From assembly GCA_947489315.1 (NCBI GenBank), contig CANLCX010000001.1, positions 189,501 to 253,500 on the forward strand: 64,000 nt of DNA, in the 5' to 3' direction. The notes beneath the pieces were generated by a model. That model did not search any database. It was not told where the DNA came from and was given only the letters and a program-made list of their open reading frames with translations. This DNA is from an uncultured Sphingomonadaceae bacterium (GTDB lineage: Bacteria > Pseudomonadota > Alphaproteobacteria > Sphingomonadales > Sphingomonadaceae). Within the stretch, counting starts at the first letter, position 1; the number at the start of each line of letters is the position of its first letter. A program made the position numbers and the translations under genes. Below, one piece after another: positions 34,677 through 42,930 of the stretch.

Positions 34677-34855
34677 TGAAAGAGCATTTTGAACGCCACA
34701 AACAGGCTTGGACCAGCGAAGAGGTTCAAAAACTCCATGCTTTTGCCAAAAAGGGTATGACCCTAAAAGCGATATCCAAAGGCCTGACCCGCAGCGAGGA
34801 ATCGATCAGGAAACGTGCCAAGGCCGACAAACTCAAAATAGCGAAGAAACGCTAG
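34676..34855 (+). CDS. 59-residue Myb/SANT-like DNA-binding protein (not in ORF track)
   Basis: ATG 34676 overlaps the stop of the photolyase-like gene (TAATG) and the frame runs to TAG 34853-34855. The protein reads WTSEEVQKLHAFAKKGMTLKAISKGLTRSEESIRKRAKADKL, a Myb/SANT-like three-helix unit of the kind found in small alphaproteobacterial proteins. It is very basic (about 15 Lys/Arg). Just short of the 60-residue ORF cutoff, hence missed. Coupling suggests a joint function with the photolyase-like protein; that is inference. Confidence 0.75.
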   Translation: MKEHFERHKQAWTSEEVQKLHAFAKKGMTLKAISKGLTRSEESIRKRAKADKLKIAKKR

Positions 34856-34889
34856 CGGAGCCTCTGACGAGCTGTAAAGCTATGTAAAA

Positions 34890-34925
34890 TAGAGGAAATA
34901 GTAAAATATTTACATTTTCCCTCTA
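34890..34925. repeat. 36-bp imperfect palindrome upstream of the GGDEF-EAL gene
   Basis: TAGAGGAAATAGTAAA and TTTACATTTTCCCTCTA are near-complementary arms around ATA. The element lies 35 bp after the SANT-like gene and 23 bp before the GGDEF-EAL start. It could act as a terminator or an operator; the AT-rich stem favours protein binding. Confidence 0.5.
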
Positions 34926-34948
34926 CCTCACAATTTGTGGGGAATAAT

Positions 34949-37300
34949 ATGTTAGAAGACAAAAAGATCGGGGGGCTCGGGCAATCCGACCAAGACCTGA
35001 TTTTACGGGAACAACTTACCGAACATGGTAAGTCTGTGCGCGTGACGGTATTCGCGAATATTGTCAACGCTGTCATATTGTCGATATTGTTTTTTAATCA
35101 AGCGCCACTGGCCATGCATGTCCTTTGGTATGGCATGTTTGCCTATCTTTCCATCACACGGCTATATCTGGCTAAGCAGTCCGAAATCGTGGAATTGTCT
35201 CGTGAACAAATGTTGGGGCTGAAAAAGCGCGTTACATTTAATGCGGCTGGCTACGCCCATATGTGGGGCGCGGGTGTGGCTTGCCTGTTACCCGTTGCGA
35301 CGCCCAATCAACTGATGCTTCTGGCCATTATCGGGGCCGGAAAAATGAGTACAGCCGTCGTATCATTCCGGCACATTCCAGAAGCATCGCGGGCCTGGAC
35401 CATCATCATGTATATCGGTCTGACCGCAGGTTTGCTCTATCTTGGCGGGATTGAGAGCTATGCGGCCATCGCCTTGCTGACGATGTTCGCAGCGGTTCTA
35501 TATGTTAATTGCGGCAATATATTTGAGAATTTTGCCAAGCAGCTAACGACTGGACAGGAAATCCAGAGATCAGCAGAAACAGTTAAATTACTGCTGAATG
35601 ATTTTGAAGAACAAGCATCAAACTGGCTTTTCTCTGTCGATTCAGAGGGGCGATTGATTGACGTATGTGATCGTTTTGCAGAAGCGGCCCAACACTCCCG
35701 TGAGACGATGAACGGAATGAAGATCGTGTCGTTGATTGAGGACAAAGAACAGTGCGCGCGGTTGACCGATCATATTAGCAGTGGTCGTTCCTTTCGGGAT
35801 ATGACAGTTTCTGTGGATGTTGGCGGTGACCAGCTATGGTGGACGATCAGCGCCCGGGCGACAGACGATACGACAGACGCCGATAATATTACGATGCGCG
35901 GTGTGATCGAAGATATTACCGCGCAAAAAAATGCAGAAGCTAAAGTCAGTTATATGGCCCATTTTGACGGTCTTACCGATTTGCCCAATCGGCGACTGTT
36001 TACCGAGACACTGAATCGCACTGTTCATAGAGCTGAGCCGGACGACGAAATCGCACTCATCTTTTTCGACCTTGATCACTTCAAAGCGATTAATGATACA
36101 TTGGGCCATCCCATTGGTGACAAGCTGCTGCAAATGATTGCCCGTAGGCTCGAAACACTGGCTAAGCCAGGTGACTTGCTGGCGCGCATTGGCGGCGATG
36201 AATTTGCATTGTTGTTAACCGGTGCAAGGGCCCATGATGTTGCCGAAGTGGCAGATGCCATTGTCGAACAGGTTGGCGATCCGTTCATGGTTGATGACCA
36301 TAATGTCATAACTGGTGTGAGTGTCGGTGTCGCGTCGTGGAGCCCCGATATGGCCGATGCCAATCAGCTTCTGAAATATGCTGATCTAGCGCTCTATTCT
36401 GCAAAAGGCGATGGTCGCAACCGTGTCGCCTGTTTCGAAAAAGGCATGGACATTGCCGCCAAAGCGCGCCGGAATCTGGAGCTAGACTTACGAGCATCTT
36501 TGGGCCGTGATGAAATGCGCCTGCATTATCAACCTCTTGTTGACCTGAAAACGCAAAAGAAAATCGGCTATGAAGCCCTGTTGCGATGGGTGCATCCAGT
36601 ACGCGGCGTTGTTATGCCGGATGATTTTATTGGGGTAGCAGAAGAAACCGGAATGATTGTCCAATTGGGCGAGTGGGTTATTCGCAAAGCGTTGGATGAT
36701 GCCGCAATATGGGATGAAAACCTGACGGTCGCAATAAACCTGTCACCCACCCAAATGCGCAGCGCAAGCTTGGTGTCGACGATCGTCAACGCGCTGGCGC
36801 ATTCCGGCGTCGACCCCAATCGATTGGAGTTGGAAATCACAGAAAGCATCTTGATGCAGGATAGCGAAGCCAATATCCGTACCCTGCATACGTTACGCAA
36901 TCTTGGCATTCGTATCTCGCTGGATGATTTTGGTACCGGCTATAGCTCGCTCAATTATCTGCGCAGCTTCCCGTTCGACAAGATCAAGATAGATCGCTGT
37001 TTTGTTAGCGAGATTGATACACGTGAAGATTGCCGGGCGATTATTCGTTCTGTCATTAGTCTAGCGCAGAATCTGGGTATGACGACAACGGCCGAAGGCG
37101 TGGAACGGGAAGATCAGGTCGACGAATTGCGTTTGGAAGGCTGTGACCAAGTACAGGGCTTCTTATATGGAAAAGCGGAAGCCTTGGGAGAATTTACCGA
37201 TCTGCGAGCCAATGATAAAACGATTCCCAATGTGGAGACTATTTATCTACCAGCGGCGGAAATACCGATCGCAATAGACCAGAAACGCAAGAAAGCCTGA
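34949..37300 (+). CDS. membrane GGDEF-EAL cyclic-di-GMP protein with PAS domain
   Basis: 783 residues from ATG 34949 (TGGGGAA upstream). Order: N-terminal membrane part of about five helices (about 25-185), a PAS-like region (about 215-330, WLFSVDSEGRLIDVC and ITAQKNAEAK), a GGDEF domain with intact RIGGDEFALLL near 412 and an EAL domain with intact YEALLRW near 540 plus ELEITESILMQD and ISLDDFGTGYSSLNYLR. Both catalytic motifs are intact, so it may make or break down c-di-GMP depending on its sensor input. Stands alone. Confidence 0.92.
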   Translation: MLEDKKIGGLGQSDQDLILREQLTEHGKSVRVTVFANIVNAVILSILFFNQAPLAMHVLWYGMFAYLSITRLYLAKQSEIVELSREQMLGLKKRVTFNAAGYAHMWGAGVACLLPVATPNQLMLLAIIGAGKMSTAVVSFRHIPEASRAWTIIMYIGLTAGLLYLGGIESYAAIALLTMFAAVLYVNCGNIFENFAKQLTTGQEIQRSAETVKLLLNDFEEQASNWLFSVDSEGRLIDVCDRFAEAAQHSRETMNGMKIVSLIEDKEQCARLTDHISSGRSFRDMTVSVDVGGDQLWWTISARATDDTTDADNITMRGVIEDITAQKNAEAKVSYMAHFDGLTDLPNRRLFTETLNRTVHRAEPDDEIALIFFDLDHFKAINDTLGHPIGDKLLQMIARRLETLAKPGDLLARIGGDEFALLLTGARAHDVAEVADAIVEQVGDPFMVDDHNVITGVSVGVASWSPDMADANQLLKYADLALYSAKGDGRNRVACFEKGMDIAAKARRNLELDLRASLGRDEMRLHYQPLVDLKTQKKIGYEALLRWVHPVRGVVMPDDFIGVAEETGMIVQLGEWVIRKALDDAAIWDENLTVAINLSPTQMRSASLVSTIVNALAHSGVDPNRLELEITESILMQDSEANIRTLHTLRNLGIRISLDDFGTGYSSLNYLRSFPFDKIKIDRCFVSEIDTREDCRAIIRSVISLAQNLGMTTTAEGVEREDQVDELRLEGCDQVQGFLYGKAEALGEFTDLRANDKTIPNVETIYLPAAEIPIAIDQKRKKA

Positions 37301-37310
37301 TTTTCCAAGT

Positions 37311-38051
37311 CTAAAGTCTTAGAATTCCCAGTTCTAGAGCTCGGATCGAAGCACCGGTCCTGTCACTGGCGTCCAGTTTCGCAAAAACTCTCCGAACATA
37401 AGTGTCGGCCGTTGATCCTCCGATTTTCAGCTCTGCCGCAATCGCTTTATTCGAACGGCCATGAGCGATTAGCTGGATAACTTGCGCTTCCCGTTCCGAT
37501 AACTGCACTTTACGTTCGAACTGTTTGTCCAGAATATTGCATATTCGGACATGGGCCGCGCCGGCCAAAGCGGCGACCGTAGCGATGGTGCTTTCGTCAA
37601 AGGTCAGTTGAACGGGATCAAATGTAAAAGCAGAATAGGCATGACGCCCTTTTGGACCAAATAGAGGGATGCCGATCCCTTCGGTTAGCCCATGGTCCTC
37701 AAGTTGACTAACGAACCTTTTTTCATCTTCATTGAGCCGACGTGACGCAAGCGCGTCCTGCCACAACATGGGTTCACCGTGCTGCATGATTATATCTGGG
37801 ATCGGATCACATTTTCGAAAACCAGCTTCTTCATACAGCTTCAGCCATTCTTTCGTAAAGCCTGATGTTGCTAGCTGTACCGTATGATCGGTTTGCGACT
37901 TCAATTTGGGAGTAAAGTGGTAACTGGTGCGGTTCGCGCCAAGGTTGACGGCAGCTATGCGAACAAGCTCGAGTATATCTGAGAGTGAAGATAGCCCTGC
38001 GATCTGTCGGAAAACGATACCGATATGGAAATTTTGGTTTTCCGTAGCCAT
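37311..38051 (-). CDS. LuxR-family regulator with autoinducer-binding-type domain (solo)
   Basis: 246 residues from ATG 38051, preceded by GGGGAG; the ORF-track start at 38234 would overlap the divergent gene. The N-terminal domain follows autoinducer-binding LuxR proteins: EWLKLYEEAGFRKCDPIPDIIMQHGEPMLWQDAL (W, Y, DP and W positions). The C-terminal HTH is LSEREAQVIQLIAHGRSNKAIAAELKIGGSTADTYVRRVFAKLDASDR. No luxI-type synthase lies within the window, so it is listed as a solo; the ligand is unknown. Confidence 0.87.
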   Translation of the reverse strand: MATENQNFHIGIVFRQIAGLSSLSDILELVRIAAVNLGANRTSYHFTPKLKSQTDHTVQLATSGFTKEWLKLYEEAGFRKCDPIPDIIMQHGEPMLWQDALASRRLNEDEKRFVSQLEDHGLTEGIGIPLFGPKGRHAYSAFTFDPVQLTFDESTIATVAALAGAAHVRICNILDKQFERKVQLSEREAQVIQLIAHGRSNKAIAAELKIGGSTADTYVRRVFAKLDASDRTGASIRALELGILRL

Positions 38052-38210
38052 GGCCCCGCTACTCCCCATTAATTGTATATCATGCGGCAGTTTACAAATT
38101 TTTTCAAGTTGTCCCCCGTTTGCGTGACACAACCTCTTGACGCTACGCTTATTAGAGCGCCGCTGACAGTCGACACTATTAACATGCCCCTCAATGTAAA
38201 GTAGAGAAAT

Positions 38211-38711
38211 ATGATGGATCAAACGCAAGATCAAACGTCGCTATTGGAAGAAATCCGGCAAAGGCTTGAGCGGTTGGAGAACCAACATTGGGAGCGTGCG
38301 ATCGAAGAGATCGATCTCGGCCAATTTGCGATTGATCTCAGGCGCTCTAGAGTTGGTATTTTTCCTGATGAATATTGTACGGGCAACATTTGGGACGTCT
38401 TGCTGGAACTATATGAGGCAAAACGATCTGATGGAAAACTGAAACTATCAGAGATCGCGACCAAAGCAAAAATACCTGAAAAATTGACGCTTCGGTATAT
38501 CAACCTGCTATCGGCGGATGGATTTCTATATTACGAAGAAGACGGAAATGACCATGGCGAGCCATATATATTACTGACAGACAAAGCCATGGTTCGGATC
38601 GATCAATTATTTAAGCATACCCGGATGAGGCTTGGCGGGCCGACAGGCCTGCCTGGCTTGGCCGATAACGACACAGCGACTGCTATGGACAGCGCTGCGG
38701 AGGTCGTTTGA
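38211..38711 (+). CDS. winged-helix regulatory protein, hypothetical
   Basis: 166 residues. The N-terminal 25 residues form a coiled coil (LLEEIRQRLERLENQ). A MarR/winged-helix-like domain follows: NIWDVLLELYEAKRSDGKLKLSEIATKAKIPEKLTLRYINLLSADGFLYYEEDG, then LTDKAMVRIDQLFKHTRMRL. No cofactor site. It diverges from the LuxR solo with starts 160 bp apart. Similar small proteins are common in sphingomonads, function unknown. Confidence 0.75.
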   Translation: MMDQTQDQTSLLEEIRQRLERLENQHWERAIEEIDLGQFAIDLRRSRVGIFPDEYCTGNIWDVLLELYEAKRSDGKLKLSEIATKAKIPEKLTLRYINLLSADGFLYYEEDGNDHGEPYILLTDKAMVRIDQLFKHTRMRLGGPTGLPGLADNDTATAMDSAAEVV

Positions 38712-38801
38712 CTTCTTTTTTGTGCTGCCGCGACCATATTAATCGCGAGCGGCGGCAATCAGAATCTTGACGCGGCGACTGCTTCAAAGCATGGCCGTCT
38801 T

Positions 38802-39803
38802 ATGCGATTTTTCTCCGACAATGCTGCGTCCGTCCATCCTAAGGTGATGGCGGCATTGGCTGCGGCCAATAGTCAAGATACCGCTTATGATGGCGATGCC
38901 TTGAGCGCGCAATTGAGCAGCGCTTTTTCTGATCTGTTTGGAACCGATGTCGAGGCAATGTGGGTGGCTACCGGAACTGCGGCAAACTCATTGGCTCTGG
39001 CGGCGCTGTGCCAGCCGCACCAAGGCGTGATTTGCCACGAAGAAGCCCATATCGAACAGGATGAAGCGGGAGCGCCCGGTTTCTATACTGGCGGCGCGAA
39101 ACTGATGCTCGCAGGTGGGGCAGGCGCGAAGCTTTCGCCCGATACGATTGACACTATGTGTGCCGCGATCCGGGATGATGTGCATCAGGTGCAGCCGGCA
39201 GCGGTGTCGATCACCAACGCGTCGGAATATGGCCTGGTCTATACTCCGGACGAGGTTGCAGCGGTCTCGGAAGTTTGCAAACAGCGCCGTCTTGGGTTGC
39301 ATATGGATGGAGCCCGCTTTGCCAATGCGGTTGCCACGCTGGACTGTCATCCCGCCGATGTGACATGGAAGGTGGGCGTCGATGTGTTGAGCTTCGGCTT
39401 TGTGAAAAATGGCGGCATGGGCGCGGAGGCTTTGGTGTTCTTTGACAAGGACCTAGCCCGCGAAACCCATTATCGCCGCAAGCGTGCAGGTCATTTACAG
39501 TCGAAGGGTCGCTATCTTGCAGCCCAGCTATTGGCCATGCTTCAGGATGATTTGTGGCTCGACAATGCGCGGGCGGCCAATCAAGGCGCGCAGATCATTG
39601 CGGAGGCCGCCAGCGAACGGTTGCTCTATCCCGTCGAGGCCAACGAGATTTTCATCAAGCTATTGGCAACCGAAGCGGAAGCTCTTCGCAATGCTGGATT
39701 TGATTTCTACGATTGGGGTGAAGGACAGGCGCGGCTGGTAACCAGTTGGAACCAGAGCGCGGAAGATATTCGTCCCTTGGCAGAGGCCATCGGAGCCTTA
39801 TGA
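38802..39803 (+). CDS. threonine aldolase / beta-eliminating lyase family
   Basis: 333 residues, PLP fold type I. MRFFSDNAASVHPKVMAAL is the typical start, followed by WVATGTAANSLALAAL, ICHEEAHIEQDEAGAPGF, HMDGARFANAVA and the PLP lysine region VDVLSFGFVKNGGMGAEALVFFD. Low-specificity threonine aldolases cleave L-threonine to glycine and acetaldehyde. The family also contains beta-eliminating lyases. Coupled to the DMT transporter by ATGA. Confidence 0.87.
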   Translation: MRFFSDNAASVHPKVMAALAAANSQDTAYDGDALSAQLSSAFSDLFGTDVEAMWVATGTAANSLALAALCQPHQGVICHEEAHIEQDEAGAPGFYTGGAKLMLAGGAGAKLSPDTIDTMCAAIRDDVHQVQPAAVSITNASEYGLVYTPDEVAAVSEVCKQRRLGLHMDGARFANAVATLDCHPADVTWKVGVDVLSFGFVKNGGMGAEALVFFDKDLARETHYRRKRAGHLQSKGRYLAAQLLAMLQDDLWLDNARAANQGAQIIAEAASERLLYPVEANEIFIKLLATEAEALRNAGFDFYDWGEGQARLVTSWNQSAEDIRPLAEAIGAL

Positions 39804-40726
39804 ACGCAGAGCAGGGCGGCGAACCAAATTTGCTGACGCCGCGGATATTATTGCCGTTTCTCTTGGTCTCTCTGATCTGGGGCTCGACCTGGCTGGTGAT
39901 CAAGGATCAGATTTCCGACGTTCCGCCAAGCTGGTCGGTCAGCTATCGTTTCATCATCGCTTCGGCCGCGATGTTTGTGCTGGTCGGATTCAAGCGGCTG
40001 CCATTTCGGCTGGGGACAAAGGGTCAGTTCTGGGCGATCCTGATCGGCATTGCCCAATTTTCGTTCAACTTTAACTTTGTCTATAATGCCGAACTTTTCA
40101 TCACCTCTGGCCTCGTCGCGGTGCTCTTTGCCTTGCTGATGGTGCCTAATGCGATATTGGGCCGGATATTCCTGGGCCAACAGATTAACGGTGCCTTCAT
40201 GGCGGGGTCAGCCATTGCTGCAGTCGGGATCGGTCTGCTCTTCTGGCACGAATATAAGAGTTCCCCGGCCACATTGGCCGATGTTCTCTTGGGCGTAGCG
40301 CTGACCGTCGGCGGGATATTATCTGCTTCTGTTGCCAATGTGATGCAGGCTTTGCCCAAGCTCAAAACCTATCCGATCCTCACGCTTTTAGGATGGGCGA
40401 TGTTTTGGGGGGCGTCCATCAATGTAATATTGTCGTGGATAACGGTCGGGCCACCGGTCATAGAAATGCGCGCGGCCTATCTCGGCGGAATAGTCTATCT
40501 CGCGATCGTCGGTTCGGTCATTACATTCCCGCTTTATTTTTCTCTACTTAGAGAAATAGGCGCTGGAAAAGCGGCCTATTCCAGTGTGCTTGTGCCAGTC
40601 GTAGCGATGATCTTATCGACCTTGTTCGAGGATTATGAGTGGACGGGTCTGCCAGCCGCTGGCGCGCTTTTGGCGATGGCGGGATTGCTGGTGGCACTCC
40701 GGGCGCGCAAGCCGAAGCAATCATAG
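39800..40726 (+). CDS. EamA/DMT family transporter
   Basis: 308 residues from ATG 39800, which overlaps the aldolase stop. Ten membrane helices in two EamA repeats (LLPFLLVSLIWGSTWLVIKDQISDVPPSWSVSYRFIIAS; second half YLGGIVYLAIVGSVITFPLYFSLLREIGAGKAAYSSVLVPVVAMILSTLFEDY). Likely exports amino acids or other small metabolites; coupling to the aldolase suggests an amino acid, by inference. Confidence 0.88.
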   Translation: MNAEQGGEPNLLTPRILLPFLLVSLIWGSTWLVIKDQISDVPPSWSVSYRFIIASAAMFVLVGFKRLPFRLGTKGQFWAILIGIAQFSFNFNFVYNAELFITSGLVAVLFALLMVPNAILGRIFLGQQINGAFMAGSAIAAVGIGLLFWHEYKSSPATLADVLLGVALTVGGILSASVANVMQALPKLKTYPILTLLGWAMFWGASINVILSWITVGPPVIEMRAAYLGGIVYLAIVGSVITFPLYFSLLREIGAGKAAYSSVLVPVVAMILSTLFEDYEWTGLPAAGALLAMAGLLVALRARKPKQS

Positions 40727-40758
40727 CCGGTGCAAACGAGCGACAAGGCTTACCCGTT

Positions 40759-41643
40759 CTAGGTCGAGAATTGTGCTGGAATTTCTGGATCCATCGTATT
40801 GAGCAGCGGAATGCTGTTTTTCGGCAAATGGGCATAAGCAGCGGTCCAGCGCGATACCCAATCGGGATCTTCAATCTTGCTGGGATGATAACCGGGTAGC
40901 ACAGATTTGATCAAGGCTGGCGCAATGTTCACAAAGAACCGCGCGATCATCCGATAGAGCCGCAACCGGCTCCACCAGCTTTTCCATAAGCCGTCTTTTT
41001 TCAGCATTTTCATATAAGCCTGACGGCTATATTTTGCCACATGATAGGTTGCGAAAATCAAACCCCAGACACGCGCCCGATAGGAACCGAACAAATCCTG
41101 ATACAGATCAAAGGCGACGTTCTTATGTTCCGTTTCTTCGACCATATGCCATAATACCAGCGATGTTACCGCAGGATCAGCACCAGCAAACAGGTCTCGC
41201 CGGTCCTTGATCAACCATTCGGTTATGCCCATGGTCATGGTTTCAAACCCGGCGGCATAGGCCACACGCCAGCGCAGGCTCTTGCCTTGCAGTCGACGGT
41301 AATCACTCTCCATATTCGCCTCAACATCGACGAGATCAGGATAATGGCCTTGCTTCAATATCTCATTATAGCGGCGATGGTTCTGATAATGCTGACCTTC
41401 CTGACCAATGAAACCATATACGTCTTCTTTCAATTCCTGATTGCTGGCGTTTTTCAATCCCTCTTTGACCGTCTTGATCAGAAACGGTTCGAGGTAGGGC
41501 ATGGTCAGCGACGCGCCGTTGAGCATGTGACTCCATTCGGGGCGGTCAGGATGCCAAACAGGATTAATTTGCTCATCAAAGGCAAAGGGGATCGAGCGGA
41601 CTATGATATCGGGATAGCCATCCCGGGATAATGTGCTGCTCAT
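40759..41643 (-). CDS. predicted metal-dependent hydrolase (PF10118)
   Basis: 294 residues. The ferritin-like di-iron pattern of PF10118 is visible: GFIGQEGQHYQNHRRYNE (ExxxH), FETMTMGITEWL and LWHMVEETEHKNVAFDLYQ (EExxH), with the tail PGYHPSKIEDPDW. The activity is uncharacterised; oxygenase or lipid-modifying roles have been suggested for the fold. It is coupled (ATGA) to the StyC-like gene and lies behind PadR. Confidence 0.82.
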   Translation of the reverse strand: MSSTLSRDGYPDIIVRSIPFAFDEQINPVWHPDRPEWSHMLNGASLTMPYLEPFLIKTVKEGLKNASNQELKEDVYGFIGQEGQHYQNHRRYNEILKQGHYPDLVDVEANMESDYRRLQGKSLRWRVAYAAGFETMTMGITEWLIKDRRDLFAGADPAVTSLVLWHMVEETEHKNVAFDLYQDLFGSYRARVWGLIFATYHVAKYSRQAYMKMLKKDGLWKSWWSRLRLYRMIARFFVNIAPALIKSVLPGYHPSKIEDPDWVSRWTAAYAHLPKNSIPLLNTMDPEIPAQFST

Positions 41644-42140
41644 GATGGATTTCCCAATGTCTTATAATGCTTCCATGCGCCCCATGCGAACAGACCGAAA
41701 CCGATATGCACCGCGACGATGGGCGGCCAGCCGAACAAATAGATGATATTGTTGATCGTCACGTCACCGGGAAAGGGACCGCCGCCAAATTCCAGACCTC
41801 TGGTGCCGAATATGGCATTGGCAATGGCCGGCAGCGTAAACAACCACGCATAGGTCAAAGAGGACCAGAAAAGCCATGTCTGGCCTTTGGACCCCAGTCG
41901 CACAAACGGCGAGACAGCGGCGAGTGCAATCAGGATCAAACCATTGGTGATGCCTTCCAGATGCGCCATATTCCATGCTCGGCGATCGCCGCCAATTTCA
42001 ACCGGAATATCGGTAAAAAGTGGCCACAGGTCCAGCGCGCCCAGCAGGAAAAAGAAATAGAGCCATCCTGCTAGAGCAGAGGAAATGAGCAATCCAACCC
42101 CATTTAGTATCAGTAATGTTCGTCGCTTCTCGCTCAGCAT
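41640..42140 (-). CDS. membrane protein similar to styrene-oxide isomerase (StyC)
   Basis: 166 residues with four helices. WNMAHLEGITNGLILIALAAVSP and TRGLEFGGGPFPGDVTINN line up with the StyC segments around its haem-binding histidine and the RGLTFG/PGD loop. The His and the Asn of the NG pair are conserved by eye. StyC isomerises epoxides to aldehydes in the membrane. No styrene monooxygenase genes are nearby, so the true substrate is open. Coupled to the PF10118 hydrolase. Confidence 0.6.
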   Translation of the reverse strand: MLSEKRRTLLILNGVGLLISSALAGWLYFFFLLGALDLWPLFTDIPVEIGGDRRAWNMAHLEGITNGLILIALAAVSPFVRLGSKGQTWLFWSSLTYAWLFTLPAIANAIFGTRGLEFGGGPFPGDVTINNIIYLFGWPPIVAVHIGFGLFAWGAWKHYKTLGNPS

Positions 42141-42168
42141 GATATTCCCCTATATCTATCGGCCAATT

Positions 42169-42759
42169 CTATCGGCTCTGCGTTTTTTTAGTCGATCCCT
42201 TTATGGGCACCACATTGGACAGCTTCGCGACCGCCTCCACGCTCAATCTTTCGAGCGCTTGCGTGCACCAGTCGGCCCATTCATTTTCATATCTTATGCC
42301 CACTTCCAGCGCGAGTTGCCGCCCCAGATCGGAAAGGCACTCCGCATCACCCAATATCTTGTGTTTGGCCAAATATTGCGCATGCCGGTCGCGATGGCGT
42401 TCCAGTCGCAGGGACAAATGTTCCCGCAGGGCATCCAGATCCACAGCATCAATGCCGTAAAGCTGAACCAGAAAATCATCTTTCAATTCCTGGGGCTGTG
42501 ATGGCTCGCGAGACCATGACAGAAGCGCCTCACGACCAGCGTCTGAAATCGTGAAAACGATGCGATTGGGTTTGCCGGTTTGTTGCATTTCCTCTGCAAA
42601 AACGAGCTGCTTTTCTTTCAGCTTTCCCAATTCGCGATAAATTTGCGAATGACGCGCGCGCCAAAAGAAACCGATGGTTTCATCAAACTGCTTTGCCACA
42701 TCATAGCCCGACTTCGGACCCTCACTAATCGCGACAAGGATTGAGTATTTTAGTGACAT
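42169..42759 (-). CDS. PadR family transcriptional regulator
   Basis: 196 residues. The N-terminal PadR winged helix is MSLKYSILVAISEGPKSGYDVAKQFDETIGFFWRARHSQIYRELGKLKEKQLV. The C-terminal Vir-type helical domain (LREHLSLRLERHRDRHAQYLAKH) dimerises. It probably represses its own operon, which includes the StyC-like and PF10118 genes, from the dyad at 42777; the inducer is unknown. Confidence 0.88.
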   Translation of the reverse strand: MSLKYSILVAISEGPKSGYDVAKQFDETIGFFWRARHSQIYRELGKLKEKQLVFAEEMQQTGKPNRIVFTISDAGREALLSWSREPSQPQELKDDFLVQLYGIDAVDLDALREHLSLRLERHRDRHAQYLAKHKILGDAECLSDLGRQLALEVGIRYENEWADWCTQALERLSVEAVAKLSNVVPIKGSTKKTQSR

Positions 42760-42776
42760 AAATTGGTCCCGACCCT

Positions 42777-42821
42777 ATTCCACTAATGGAATATATATGA
42801 CACTTGTATAATATGAGTCAA
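42777..42821 (-). promoter_or_regulatory. promoter and operator of the PadR operon
   Basis: ATTCCACTAATGGAAT (42777-42792) is a perfect 6-bp dyad with a 4-base spacer. On the minus strand, TTGACT (42821-42816) and ATATAT (42798-42793) form a promoter with a 17-bp spacer, and the dyad begins at the predicted transcript start, a normal place for a repressor. The dyad is 17 bp upstream of the PadR start codon. Confidence 0.6.
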
Positions 42822-42857
42822 GTTTGGCCGGAAATGTGGTCGGTCTGATAATAAAAA

Positions 42858-42881
42858 GTCCGCTGTATCCCGAAAGCGGAC
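42858..42881 (-). repeat. dispersed hairpin repeat, copy 5
   Basis: Minus-strand GTCCGCTTTCGGGATACAGCGGAC, almost the same as copy 4 (loop TTCGGGATA). It lies upstream of the PadR operon and downstream of the Imm11-like gene. Confidence 0.75.
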
Positions 42882-42930
42882 ATTAGCTTAGATTGAAAGC
42901 GCAACGATTTTTAGTCGAGAGGCAAGGTGT

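Noticed and set aside
38164-38181. TGACAGTCGACACTATT-like sequence upstream of the winged-helix gene as a dyad copy
   Set aside because: Only the ACACTAT half fits, and its spacing to the start differs from the other members.
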